A stretch of 9,128 nt of DNA, taken from the NCBI GenBank assembly GCA_934418125.1, contig CAKRWT010000057.1, positions 1-9,128 on the forward strand, read 5' to 3'. The notes under the pieces are model-generated. The model was not told the origin of the DNA and did not search any database. It worked only from the letters and a program-made list of their open reading frames with translations. Position 1 is the first letter of the stretch, and each line of letters opens with the position of its first letter. This DNA is from an uncultured Lachnospiraceae bacterium (lineage in GTDB: Bacteria; Bacillota; Clostridia; Lachnospirales; Lachnospiraceae). Positions 1-6,782 of the stretch are shown here, one piece after another. Made by a program: the position numbers and the translations under genes.

Positions 1-780
1 CTTAAAGTCACTGGACAGATTCAGTGCACTGGCAGCGGAACCGCCTGCATGGTAATCATTCAACGTAGAAATCGTCTGAATCTTTTCAAACTCCGGATTA
101 CCATTTACCTCTTCATATGTATATACGTCAATATAATTTTTTAATTCATGTACAATATATAAGTATTTCCCATCCTGGGAGAATTTCAGATGACGTGGTG
201 CCGATTCCTGCTCACTTCGAATCATATCAATCAGTTTCAGCTTACCCTGGACATGGTCTAACCGGTATACACTGACATGGTCAAGTCCAAGGTCAGCCGC
301 ACATAAATATTTATTATCCCGGGTCATCTTAACACAGTTTACATGCGGTCTGAAATTCCGTTCTGCAATACTGCCAAGACCCTTGTGATATATTTCATCG
401 GTAATCTTACCGATACCGCCATCTTCTCTTAATTTCAGTACTGTAATTTTTCCGTCATGGTAACCACCCACAAATAAAAACCTGTCCTCGTAATCTGTGG
501 AAACATAACAACCCCGCATACCGTTAATAGAGCCCTTGTTAATAGCTTCCAAATCTCCGGACGGAAGAATCCTGTAAGCTTCCACGCCGAAGTCGGTAAT
601 CGAATACAGGAACTTCCCATTATGGGAAATTGTAATATAGGAAGAATTGGTAATCTCTACCTGATTCTTCTCTGTCATTCTGCCATTCTTCATATCAACA
701 TCATAAATCTTAATACCATAGTTATCTTCATGACCAATCGTATAGGTTGATACATACGCTACATATTTATCCTGACTCAT
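1..780 (-). CDS. Lactonase-family beta-propeller protein (6-phosphogluconolactonase-like), C-terminus cut by window edge
   Basis: The visible 260 residues begin MSQDKYVAYVSTYTIG and read open to base 1. The family (PF10282, seven-bladed propeller; B. subtilis YkgB and E. coli Pgl type) is usually about 340-350 residues, so roughly three quarters is present. Recognisable family signatures are RPHVN at residues 144-148, the blade motif APRHLKF at 194-200 followed by QDGKYLYIVHEL, and GGSAASALNLSSD near the edge. Repeated NGKFLY / EDRFLF / DNKYLC / DGKYLY strand motifs mark successive blades. Known members hydrolyse 6-phosphogluconolactone in the pentose phosphate pathway, but many relatives are uncharacterised, so the substrate is inferred. 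There is no signal peptide, so it is probably cytoplasmic. The start is supported by AGAAAGG about 10 nt upstream and a good promoter beyond. It is divergent from the polyamine operon; no metabolic link is evident. Confidence 0.85.
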   Translation of the reverse strand, partial: MSQDKYVAYVSTYTIGHEDNYGIKIYDVDMKNGRMTEKNQVEITNSSYITISHNGKFLYSITDFGVEAYRILPSGDLEAINKGSINGMRGCYVSTDYEDRFLFVGGYHDGKITVLKLREDGGIGKITDEIYHKGLGSIAERNFRPHVNCVKMTRDNKYLCAADLGLDHVSVYRLDHVQGKLKLIDMIRSEQESAPRHLKFSQDGKYLYIVHELKNYIDVYTYEEVNGNPEFEKIQTISTLNDYHAGGSAASALNLSSDFK

Positions 781-819
781 GCTAACGCTACCTTTCTTGT
801 ATTCATATTGTACGACTCG

Positions 820-848
820 ATTCTAACATATTTTATTTCACTTGTTAA
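820..848 (-). promoter_or_regulatory. Sigma-A promoter of the lactonase gene
   Basis: Read on the minus strand, TTAACA (843-848) is followed by a 17-nt spacer and TAGAAT (820-825), with an extended -10 TG one base upstream of the -10 hexamer. Each hexamer differs from consensus at one position. The start of transcription would fall near 813, giving a leader of about 32 nt that contains the AGAAAGG ribosome binding site. A small inverted repeat, CACTT-GTT-AAGTG (839-851), overlaps the -35. Confidence 0.7.
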
Positions 849-872
849 GTGTAACTTTTTTTGAAAAACCCA

Positions 873-900
873 TTGACATAGCATCACTTTTTTGTATAAT
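873..900 (+). promoter_or_regulatory. Sigma-A promoter of the polyamine operon
   Basis: A perfect TTGACA (873-878) and a perfect TATAAT (895-900) are separated by 16 nt. Transcription should begin around 907, leaving a leader of about 76 nt before the regulator start codon at 983. The -35 hexamers of this promoter and of the divergent lactonase promoter are only 24 bp apart, so one bound protein could affect both. Confidence 0.85.
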
Positions 901-905
901 TGACA

Positions 906-951
906 TCAGTGTTTGTTTAGTTTTAGTAAACTTTAAGTTTATTGTCACTGA
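906..951 (+). promoter_or_regulatory. Candidate operator / 5' leader hairpin of the polyamine operon
   Basis: Three half-sites occur in a row: GTTTA (915-919), TAAAC (927-931) and GTTTA (937-941). The last two belong to a 15-bp perfect palindrome with one central base, TAAACTT-T-AAGTTTA (927-941). An outer inverted repeat, TCAGTG (906-911) and CACTGA (946-951), encloses all of them. The block starts almost exactly at the predicted transcription start, where a repressor would block initiation or early elongation. An XRE-family dimer, such as the product of the first gene, is the obvious candidate ligand. The same symmetry could fold in RNA as a hairpin at the transcript's 5' end; the ribosome binding site at 966-975 lies outside it. 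The regulatory role is inferred from position and symmetry. Confidence 0.55.
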
Positions 952-982
952 ATCCCAGATTAAGAAAAGGCAAGGTTATTTT

Positions 983-1543
983 ATGGATAACAATTCCAAT
1001 AAAATGGATATTGGTAATAAAATCAAGGAACTGCGCAACAAGAAGGGACTGACCCAGGAGGAACTGGCTGATCGTTGTGAACTTTCCAAGGGCTTTATCA
1101 GCCAGTTGGAAAATAATGTAACTTCTCCTTCTATCGCTACCCTGATTGACATTCTTCAATGTTTAGGAACTGACTTAAAGCATTTTTTCAATGATGCAGA
1201 TGACGAACAGATTGTGTTTAAAGAAGATGATTTCTTCGAAAAAATAGACACCGAGCTTCATAACAAAATAGAATGGATTATTCCCAATGCCCAGAAAAAT
1301 ATGATGGAACCAATTCGGGTTACTTTGGAACCGAACGGCTCTACTTATCCCGATTTACCGCATGAAGGAGAGGAATTCGGTTATGTTCTCTCCGGCTCCA
1401 TTACCATTATTCTTGGCAACCGGAGCATACGCGCCAAAAAAGGGGAAGCCTTTTACTATAAACCAAACTCAGAACATTATATCAAGGCAGGCAAGAAAAC
1501 CGGTGCTGTTTTTCTATGGGTCAGCACACCGCCTAACTTCTGA
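983..1543 (+). CDS. XRE-family regulator with C-terminal cupin domain, probable polyamine-operon repressor (PuuR/PotR-like)
   Basis: The protein has 186 residues. An N-terminal HTH_3 domain spans about residues 10-66, with the typical core [20 protein letters not shown] (22-41) and a third-helix region around [12 protein letters not shown] cupin_2 barrel occupies about 108-183, with [15 protein letters not shown] (126-140) and PNSEH (161-165) supplying the positions that bind metal or ligand in related cupins. This layout matches PuuR-type regulators, which respond to polyamines or other small molecules. The start at 983 has AAGGCAAGG 7 nt upstream. The frame is open further upstream from a TTG at 842, but the operon promoter (873-900) lies inside that extension, which excludes it. 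It is the first gene of the operon, 32 nt before potA, so it probably autoregulates through the symmetric sites at 915-941. That the effector is spermidine or putrescine is inferred from its neighbours. Confidence 0.88.
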   Translation: MDNNSNKMDIGNKIKELRNKKGLTQEELADRCELSKGFISQLENNVTSPSIATLIDILQCLGTDLKHFFNDADDEQIVFKEDDFFEKIDTELHNKIEWIIPNAQKNMMEPIRVTLEPNGSTYPDLPHEGEEFGYVLSGSITIILGNRSIRAKKGEAFYYKPNSEHYIKAGKKTGAVFLWVSTPPNF

Positions 1544-1575
1544 TAAATCAATCCAGATACAGGAGGTATCCTACC

Positions 1576-2649
1576 ATGTCCAAAGAACTGATTCACTTAA
1601 ACAACATCTCCAAGTCTTTTGACGGACAGATGGTGTTGGACGAATTAAACCTTACGATTCATGAAAATGAATTCGTCACTCTGCTGGGTCCCAGTGGCTG
1701 CGGCAAAACTACTACCCTTCGTATATTGGGTGGCTTCGAAACGCCTGATAGCGGCAAGGTTATCTTTGACGGGCAGGATATTACCAAACTTCCCCCCAAC
1801 AAAAGACAATTAAATACCGTATTTCAGAAATATGCCCTCTTTACCCACATGACCATTGCTGAAAACATTGCCTTTGGTCTGAAAATCAAAAAGCAGTCCA
1901 AAAGCTACATAGAGGACAAAATCAAATATGCATTAAAGCTGGTAAATCTGGAAGGCTTTGAGAACCGTAAACCAGACTCTTTAAGTGGTGGGCAGCAACA
2001 GCGTATCGCCATTGCCCGTGCCATTGTAAACGAACCGAAGGTACTTCTTTTGGACGAACCATTAGGAGCCCTTGACTTAAAGCTGCGCCAGGAAATGCAG
2101 TATGAGTTAATCCGTATGAAGCATGAACTGGGCATTACCTTTGTCTATGTAACCCATGACCAGGAAGAGGCCCTTACCATGTCCGATACTATCGTGGTTA
2201 TGAACCAGGGCTACATCCAGCAGATTGGTACTCCGGAATCCATCTACAATGAACCGGAAAATGCTTTCGTTGCCGACTTTATCGGAGACAGCAATATTAT
2301 TCCGGCTACTATGGTAGAAGATAAACTGGTGCGTATCCTGGATACCCCTTTTGCCTGTGTGGATACCGGTTTCGGACACAATAAACCGGTGGATGTCGTC
2401 ATCCGCCCGGAGGATGTGGAACTGGTAGAACCTGGCGAAGGAACCATCCAGGGTGTTGTTACCCATCTGATTTTCAAGGGTGTTCATTATGAAATGGAAG
2501 TCATGGCTAACGGTTACGAATGGCTTGTCCACTCTACTACCCTGTTCCCGGTTGGCAAAGAGGTGGGCATTAAAGTAAATCCTTTTAATATCCAGATTAT
2601 GAACAAGCCGGAATCTGAAGATGAGGAGGCGGTTGCAATTGACATCTAA
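1576..2649 (+). CDS. potA: Polyamine (spermidine/putrescine) ABC transporter ATP-binding protein PotA
   Basis: The 357-residue protein is close to the usual PotA length (E. coli about 378). It couples ATP hydrolysis to polyamine import at the inner face of the membrane. All nucleotide-binding motifs are intact: Walker [10 protein letters not shown] (38-46), Q-loop glutamine Q84, signature LSGGQQQ (136-142), Walker B VLLLDE (156-161), D-loop following it and switch histidine H194. After the ATPase domain (about 1-235) comes a TOBE-type regulatory domain (about 270-343) with [15 protein letters not shown], as in the MalK/PotA/CysA group. A perfect AGGAGG at 1561-1566 lies 9 nt before the ATG, the strongest ribosome binding site in the operon. 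Its last codons overlap potB by 11 bp. The binding-protein and permease neighbours decide for PotA over other importers of the same ATPase group. Confidence 0.95.
   Translation: MSKELIHLNNISKSFDGQMVLDELNLTIHENEFVTLLGPSGCGKTTTLRILGGFETPDSGKVIFDGQDITKLPPNKRQLNTVFQKYALFTHMTIAENIAFGLKIKKQSKSYIEDKIKYALKLVNLEGFENRKPDSLSGGQQQRIAIARAIVNEPKVLLLDEPLGALDLKLRQEMQYELIRMKHELGITFVYVTHDQEEALTMSDTIVVMNQGYIQQIGTPESIYNEPENAFVADFIGDSNIIPATMVEDKLVRILDTPFACVDTGFGHNKPVDVVIRPEDVELVEPGEGTIQGVVTHLIFKGVHYEMEVMANGYEWLVHSTTLFPVGKEVGIKVNPFNIQIMNKPESEDEEAVAIDI
2623..2629 (+). promoter_or_regulatory. Ribosome binding site that sets the potB start at TTG 2639
   Basis: GAGGAGG sits inside the 3' end of potA, 9 nt before the in-frame TTG at 2639-2641. 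The only ATG nearby in that frame (2621) overlaps this site and has no comparable site of its own. The TTG is therefore the better start. Confidence 0.75.
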
Positions 2650-3457
2650 GAGCAAATGGTTATCAGCACCCTATACGCTTTGGTCGATAGTTTTTATTTT
2701 AATCCCCCTGGGTATGATTTTCTACTATGGACTGACAGATAAAACCGGTGCTTTTACAACAGAAAATATTATGGCAATTGCGCAGGCAGAACACGCGAAG
2801 GCATTGTGGCTTTCCCTACTGTTATCCTTAATCAGTACTGTTATCTGTTTCCTGTTGGCCTATCCTCTGGCAATGATTCTTTCGAATATGAAAGTAAACC
2901 AGCACAGCTTTATTATCGTGATTTTCATTTTACCTATGTGGATGAATTTCTTATTAAGAACCCTGGCATGGCAGACTTTGCTGGAAAAAAGCGGCGTTAT
3001 CAACAGTCTCCTGACTTTCTTACATCTGCCAGAGCTTAATATAATCAATACCCCATATGCGATTATCCTTGGTATGGTTTATAACTTTCTGCCGTTTATG
3101 GTACTGCCTCTTTACAATGCACTGTCCAAAATCGACAGGAATGTTATCAATGCCGCCAGGGATTTGGGTGCAGGAAGCGTTTATACCTTTTTCCACATCA
3201 TACTGCCCCTTTCCATTCCGGGTATCATCAGTGGCGTTACCATGGTATTCATACCAGCCCTTACGACTTTCGTTATCAGCACCTTATTAGGCGGCAGTAA
3301 GATTCTTCTGATCGGTAATGTCATTGAACAGGAATTTACCCAGACTGCCAACTGGCATCTGGGCAGTGGACTTTCGATTGTATTAATGATTTTCATTCTC
3401 ATAAATATGATTGTTTCCGCACTCTTTGATAAAGATGGGGAGGGCGCCACACTATGA
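2639..3457 (+). CDS. potB: Polyamine ABC transporter permease PotB
   Basis: Starting at the TTG, the protein has 272 residues, the normal PotB length. It is one of two integral membrane subunits forming the polyamine channel. Six hydrophobic segments can be read at about 12-32, 57-81, 91-112, 139-161, 193-216 and 244-263. The EAA cytoplasmic loop that docks on the ATPase is at 170-190 ([20 protein letters not shown]), with the conserved glycine seven residues into it. PotB features include [14 protein letters not shown] (98-111) and [14 protein letters not shown]. An ATG at 2621 would add six residues (MRRRLQ), but it overlaps the ribosome binding site, so TTG 2639 is preferred. The gene overlaps potA by 11 bp and shares an ATGA with potC, which favours coupled translation and fixed subunit ratios. 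Confidence 0.93.
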   Translation: MTSKSKWLSAPYTLWSIVFILIPLGMIFYYGLTDKTGAFTTENIMAIAQAEHAKALWLSLLLSLISTVICFLLAYPLAMILSNMKVNQHSFIIVIFILPMWMNFLLRTLAWQTLLEKSGVINSLLTFLHLPELNIINTPYAIILGMVYNFLPFMVLPLYNALSKIDRNVINAARDLGAGSVYTFFHIILPLSIPGIISGVTMVFIPALTTFVISTLLGGSKILLIGNVIEQEFTQTANWHLGSGLSIVLMIFILINMIVSALFDKDGEGATL

Positions 3458-4227
3458 AGAATGCAGCAAGAAAAATATATATTGGTTTGATTATTCTGTT
3501 TCTGTACGCTCCTATCGGTACACTCATGGTGTTATCCTTTAACGCCAGTAAAACCCGCGCCAAATGGGGTGGCTTTACCTTAAAATGGTACTCCTCCCTT
3601 TTTCAGAACAGAGATATTATGCAGGCTCTTGGGAATACACTTTCCATTGCCCTGATTTCTTCCCTGGTGGCTGTCATCATCGGTACCATTGCCTGTATCG
3701 CCATGCAACGCATGAAAAAAAGTACCCGGAATGTGCTTCTGGGCATTACCAACATTCCCATGCTCAATGCCGACATTGTAACCGGTATTTCTCTGATGCT
3801 ACTGTTTATCAGCCTAGGCTTCCGGTTCGGCTATGGAACGATTTTACTGTCCCATATTACGTTTAATATTCCTTATGTGATTTTAAGTATTATGCCGCGT
3901 ATCAGACAGTTAAATCCCAGCACCTACGAAGCTGCCCTGGATTTGGGTGCTTCCCATTTCACTGCCTTTTTTAAGGTGGTATTCCCGGATTTACTTCCCG
4001 GTATTTTATCCGGTTTCCTGATGGCATTTACCATGTCACTGGATGACTTTATCATTACCCACTTTACCAAAGGTGCTGGTATTGATACTTTGTCCACCAA
4101 AATCTATACCGAAGTGAAAAAAGGCATCAAGCCGGAAATGTATGCTTTATCTACCATCATTTTCGTGACGGTGCTGGTACTCTTGCTTCTTGTTAACGTA
4201 ACCCCTTCTTCCAAGAAGGATAAATAA
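3454..4227 (+). CDS. potC: Polyamine ABC transporter permease PotC
   Basis: The 257-residue protein is the second membrane subunit, the partner of PotB. Hydrophobic segments lie at about 8-29, 59-84, 94-121, 128-149, 180-203 and 232-249. The EAA loop is at 158-178 with YEAALDLGASHFTAFFKVVF, closer to consensus than that of PotB. The segment SLDDFIITHFTKG (195-207) is typical of PotC. The start is supported by GGGGAGGG at 3437-3443, 10 nt upstream, and by the ATGA overlap with the potB stop. The C-terminus ends in a short lysine-rich tail. It is followed by potD after 23 nt. Confidence 0.94.
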   Translation: MKNAARKIYIGLIILFLYAPIGTLMVLSFNASKTRAKWGGFTLKWYSSLFQNRDIMQALGNTLSIALISSLVAVIIGTIACIAMQRMKKSTRNVLLGITNIPMLNADIVTGISLMLLFISLGFRFGYGTILLSHITFNIPYVILSIMPRIRQLNPSTYEAALDLGASHFTAFFKVVFPDLLPGILSGFLMAFTMSLDDFIITHFTKGAGIDTLSTKIYTEVKKGIKPEMYALSTIIFVTVLVLLLLVNVTPSSKKDK

Positions 4228-4250
4228 ACCAAAAGAAATGAGGATAAGAA

Positions 4251-5324
4251 ATGAAAAAATGGAATCTGAAAACACCACTTCTTGTTAGTGCACTGGGAAT
4301 CTCCTGCATAGGTCTTATGACTGGCTGCGGCTCCTCAAACGGAGAAAACGGCGAAGTTATCGTCTACAACTGGGGCGAGTACATTGACCCGGAAACCATC
4401 GACATGTTCGAGGAAGAAACCGGCATCAAGGTAATCTATGATGAATTTGAGACAAATGAAATCATGTATCCCAAGGTAGAAAGCGGCGCTGCTTCCTATG
4501 ATGTGGTATGCCCTTCTGATTACATGATTAACAAAATGATTGAAAACGATATGCTGGCAGAATTAAACTTTGACCATATGCCAAATGCCAAAGAAAATAT
4601 CGGAGCCCAGTATTATGAACAGTCCAAAGAATTTGACCCGGATAATAAATATTCCGTACCCTACTGCTGGGGAACGGTAGGTATTTTATATAATAAAACC
4701 ATGGTAGACGAACCTATCACAAGCTGGGCACAGCTTTGGGATGAAAAATATGCCGATAACATCCTGATGCAGGATTCTGTCCGGGATGCTTTCATGGTAG
4801 CAGAAAAATTAAATGGTTATTCCATGAATACGCTGGATACTGCAGAACTGGAAGTTGCCAAGAATGCCCTGATTAAACAGAAACCTCTGGTGCAGGCATA
4901 CGTTATTGACCAGGTTCGTGATAAGATGATTGGCGGCGAAGCTGCTATCGGTGTTATTTACTCCGGAGAAGCCATCTACACACAGCGTGAAAATCCTGAC
5001 CTGGAATATGTCATCCCGGAGGAAGGTACGAATGTATGGATTGACTCCTGGGTTATCTTAAAAGATGCCCCCAACAAAGAAAATGCCGAGAAATTTATTG
5101 ATTTTATGTGCCGCGGTGACATTGCCGTTAAGAACTTTGAATATATCACCTACTCGACTCCAAATGAAGCTGCCAGAGAACTGATTGAAGACGAAGACAT
5201 CAAGAACTCTACTATCGCCTTCCCGGATTTATCCCAGTACAACAATCTGGAAACCTATCTTTATCTTGGAGAAGATGGAGATGAACTTTATAACAATCTC
5301 TGGAAAGAAGTAAAATCAAACTAG
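4251..5324 (+). CDS. potD: Polyamine-binding lipoprotein PotD
   Basis: The 357-residue protein is the solute receptor of the importer, anchored on the outer face of the cytoplasmic membrane. A lipoprotein signal peptide ends in LMTGC, making C26 the lipidated residue. The mature part is a PotD-type periplasmic-binding-protein fold: VIVYNWGEYIDPE (37-49), TGIKVIYDEFETNEIMYPK (57-75), YDVVCPSDYMINKM (83-96), a central YSVPYCWG (134-141) and NVWIDSWVIL (261-270). By comparison with E. coli PotD from memory, W41, W263 and D265 correspond to the aromatic and acidic residues that hold the polyamine. This supports polyamine rather than iron or thiamine binding. Whether it prefers spermidine or putrescine cannot be read off. 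The ribosome binding site TGAGGA ends 6 nt before the ATG. Confidence 0.94.
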   Translation: MKKWNLKTPLLVSALGISCIGLMTGCGSSNGENGEVIVYNWGEYIDPETIDMFEEETGIKVIYDEFETNEIMYPKVESGAASYDVVCPSDYMINKMIENDMLAELNFDHMPNAKENIGAQYYEQSKEFDPDNKYSVPYCWGTVGILYNKTMVDEPITSWAQLWDEKYADNILMQDSVRDAFMVAEKLNGYSMNTLDTAELEVAKNALIKQKPLVQAYVIDQVRDKMIGGEAAIGVIYSGEAIYTQRENPDLEYVIPEEGTNVWIDSWVILKDAPNKENAEKFIDFMCRGDIAVKNFEYITYSTPNEAARELIEDEDIKNSTIAFPDLSQYNNLETYLYLGEDGDELYNNLWKEVKSN

Positions 5325-5328
5325 TAAT

Positions 5329-6246
5329 ATGACACGTACACTGCAATACACAATAACCGCCAATATGGCGAATAAAACAATATTGGAATTTCTTACCGGA
5401 AAGAGGATTTCCAGACAGACCATTATTGCCTTGAAGAAACAGCCGGAAAGTATTCTGGTCAATCAGGTATGGGTTCACGTTACCCACAGACTCTGTCCCG
5501 GTGACCTTCTTACCATTACCCTGAAAGAGGACTGCTCTTCTGCCAAAATACCACCGGTCTGCCTTCCTTTGCACGTGCTCTATGAAGATGAAGATATTCT
5601 GGTTATCAACAAACAGGCTGATATGCCCATTCATCCTTCTTTGCACAATTATGACAACACGTTAGCCAATGCGGTTGCTTATTACTATGAAAGCAGACAG
5701 ATTCCTTTCGTCTTCCGTTGTATCAACCGTCTGGACAGAGATACCACCGGACTTACTGTCATTGCCAAAAACCAAATCAGTGCCAGCATTCTCTCTGAAC
5801 AAATGACCCGCCGGGAAATCACACGGGAGTATCTTGCCATAACAGATGGTCTGGTGACACCATCCGAAGGAATCATCGCTGCCCCCATTGCCCGCAAAGA
5901 CGGTTCTACCATTGAACGATGTGTAGACTTTACCAATGGGGAACGTGCCATTACCCATTATGAGGTACAGCAGTACCACTCTTCCCATAAGTTTTCCCTG
6001 CTCCGTCTCTGGCTAGAAACAGGACGCACCCATCAGATTCGTGTCCACATGAGTTATTTGGGACACCCTCTGCTGGGTGATTTTCTCTACCATCCCCCTA
6101 CCGGAAAAGATACGGAACCCAAAATCAGCCGTCAGGCTCTTCATGCCTGGCGACTGACCTTTACTCATCCAATAACCGGAAAGCTTCTTACCTTTCAGGC
6201 ACCGGTTCCCGAAGATATGCTACAGCTTCTGGAAAGCACTGTTTAA
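5329..6246 (+). CDS. RluA-family RNA pseudouridine synthase
   Basis: The 305-residue protein isomerises uridine to pseudouridine in rRNA or tRNA; the target site is not predictable here. An S4-like RNA-binding domain is visible at about 16-66 (ISRQTIIALKK ... ILVNQVWVHVTHRLCPGDLL). The catalytic domain follows: EDEDILVINKQADMPIHPS (86-104), NRLDRDTTGL (133-142) with catalytic aspartate D136, REYLAITDG (166-174), and ETGRTHQIRVHMSYLGHPLLGD (230-251), the classic C-terminal RluA signature. Histidine, usual before RLDRDT, is replaced by asparagine (N133). The gene begins only 4 nt after the potD stop. The nearest purine-rich stretch is too far upstream to be a normal ribosome binding site, so it probably relies on coupling to potD translation. 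No terminator separates it from the pot genes. Its last 27 bp overlap the convergent lipoprotein gene. Confidence 0.9.
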   Translation: MTRTLQYTITANMANKTILEFLTGKRISRQTIIALKKQPESILVNQVWVHVTHRLCPGDLLTITLKEDCSSAKIPPVCLPLHVLYEDEDILVINKQADMPIHPSLHNYDNTLANAVAYYYESRQIPFVFRCINRLDRDTTGLTVIAKNQISASILSEQMTRREITREYLAITDGLVTPSEGIIAAPIARKDGSTIERCVDFTNGERAITHYEVQQYHSSHKFSLLRLWLETGRTHQIRVHMSYLGHPLLGDFLYHPPTGKDTEPKISRQALHAWRLTFTHPITGKLLTFQAPVPEDMLQLLESTV

Positions 6247-6699
6247 GCCATATGCAATATCATTGTCTCCCATCACATAGAAAATGACATTGCCCCTGCT
6301 TTCAATCAAAACTGTTTCTGCACTGACACAAATCCATTTATCCGGGTTTGCATTGTCCTTTAACTGCTGCTTTATGGTTTCAACATCCTCATCTGTCCGA
6401 ATCAGGACACATTGATATGCCTGCGATGACATCATCGGCATAGATACCACTGCTTCCGTATAAGAAATCTCATCAGTCCCCAGAACCGATACTTCCATAT
6501 CTTCTGTCAATTCATAGATTTCGCAGCTCTCTACATATTCCTTCACATCATCCGACAACTCCGCAGACTGATACAACTGTCCCATCATTTCCGTCAAATC
6601 ACCCGACAGTGTATCCTCTTTTTCTTTGTTGCTACAAGCCACACAGAATAAACTTGCTGCCATTGCCAGCACACATATACCGATACGATTCTTTTTCAT
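6220..6699 (-). CDS. Small lipoprotein, DUF4358-like, function unknown
   Basis: With the start at 6699 the protein has 159 residues. It opens with MKKNRIGICVLAMAASLF and a lipobox FCVAC, predicting lipidation at C22; cysteine at the -3 position is slightly unusual. The mature part has an acidic linker (NKEKEDTLSGD), then a small mixed alpha/beta domain: SDDVKEYVESCEIYELTED, a hydrophobic segment with SYTEAVVSMPM, then TDEDVETIKQQLKDNANPDKW and a C-terminal RGNVIFYVMGDN. This order of elements resembles Firmicute DUF4358 lipoproteins, which have no known function; the family match is from memory. The frame extends to an ATG at 6771, but GGGAGGAG directly before 6699 and the promoter at 6743-6771 rule that out. 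Its end overlaps the pseudouridine synthase gene tail-to-tail. Confidence 0.75.
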   Translation of the reverse strand: MKKNRIGICVLAMAASLFCVACSNKEKEDTLSGDLTEMMGQLYQSAELSDDVKEYVESCEIYELTEDMEVSVLGTDEISYTEAVVSMPMMSSQAYQCVLIRTDEDVETIKQQLKDNANPDKWICVSAETVLIESRGNVIFYVMGDNDIAYGLNSAFQKL

Positions 6700-6742
6700 A
6701 AACTCCTCCCTGTCACGCCATATCCAGCATGGTATTTTGTAT

Positions 6743-6771
6743 ATCCTACACTCTCTTCCAGTATCTGTCAA
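6743..6771 (-). promoter_or_regulatory. Candidate promoter of the small lipoprotein gene
   Basis: On the minus strand a perfect TTGACA (6766-6771) is followed by a 17-nt spacer and TAGGAT (6743-6748), a 4/6 match to the -10. It lies in the 83-nt gap after the YkgJ-family gene. The predicted start near 6736 leaves a leader of about 36 nt with GGGAGGAG. The lipoprotein can thus be expressed apart from the two genes upstream. Confidence 0.55.
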
Positions 6772-6782
6772 AGATAACTTTC

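Noticed and set aside
842..982. In-frame N-terminal extension of the XRE-cupin regulator from a TTG at 842
   Set aside because: The extension contains the operon's TTGACA/TATAAT promoter, has no ribosome binding site and does not resemble the family; the ATG at 983 has a well-spaced site.
2107..2655. Antisense open frame of 182 codons opposite the end of potA
   Set aside because: It lies wholly opposite a well-supported gene, has no family features, and reflects the codon pattern of potA.
5212..5646. Antisense open frame of 144 codons opposite potD and the pseudouridine synthase
   Set aside because: It is opposite two confident genes, with no recognisable domain and no ribosome binding site that I can see.
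6700..6771. N-terminal extension of the small lipoprotein to an ATG at 6771
   Set aside because: It would bury the lipoprotein signal peptide 24 residues in, and the ATG overlaps a TTGACA promoter element; GGGAGGAG lies just before 6699.
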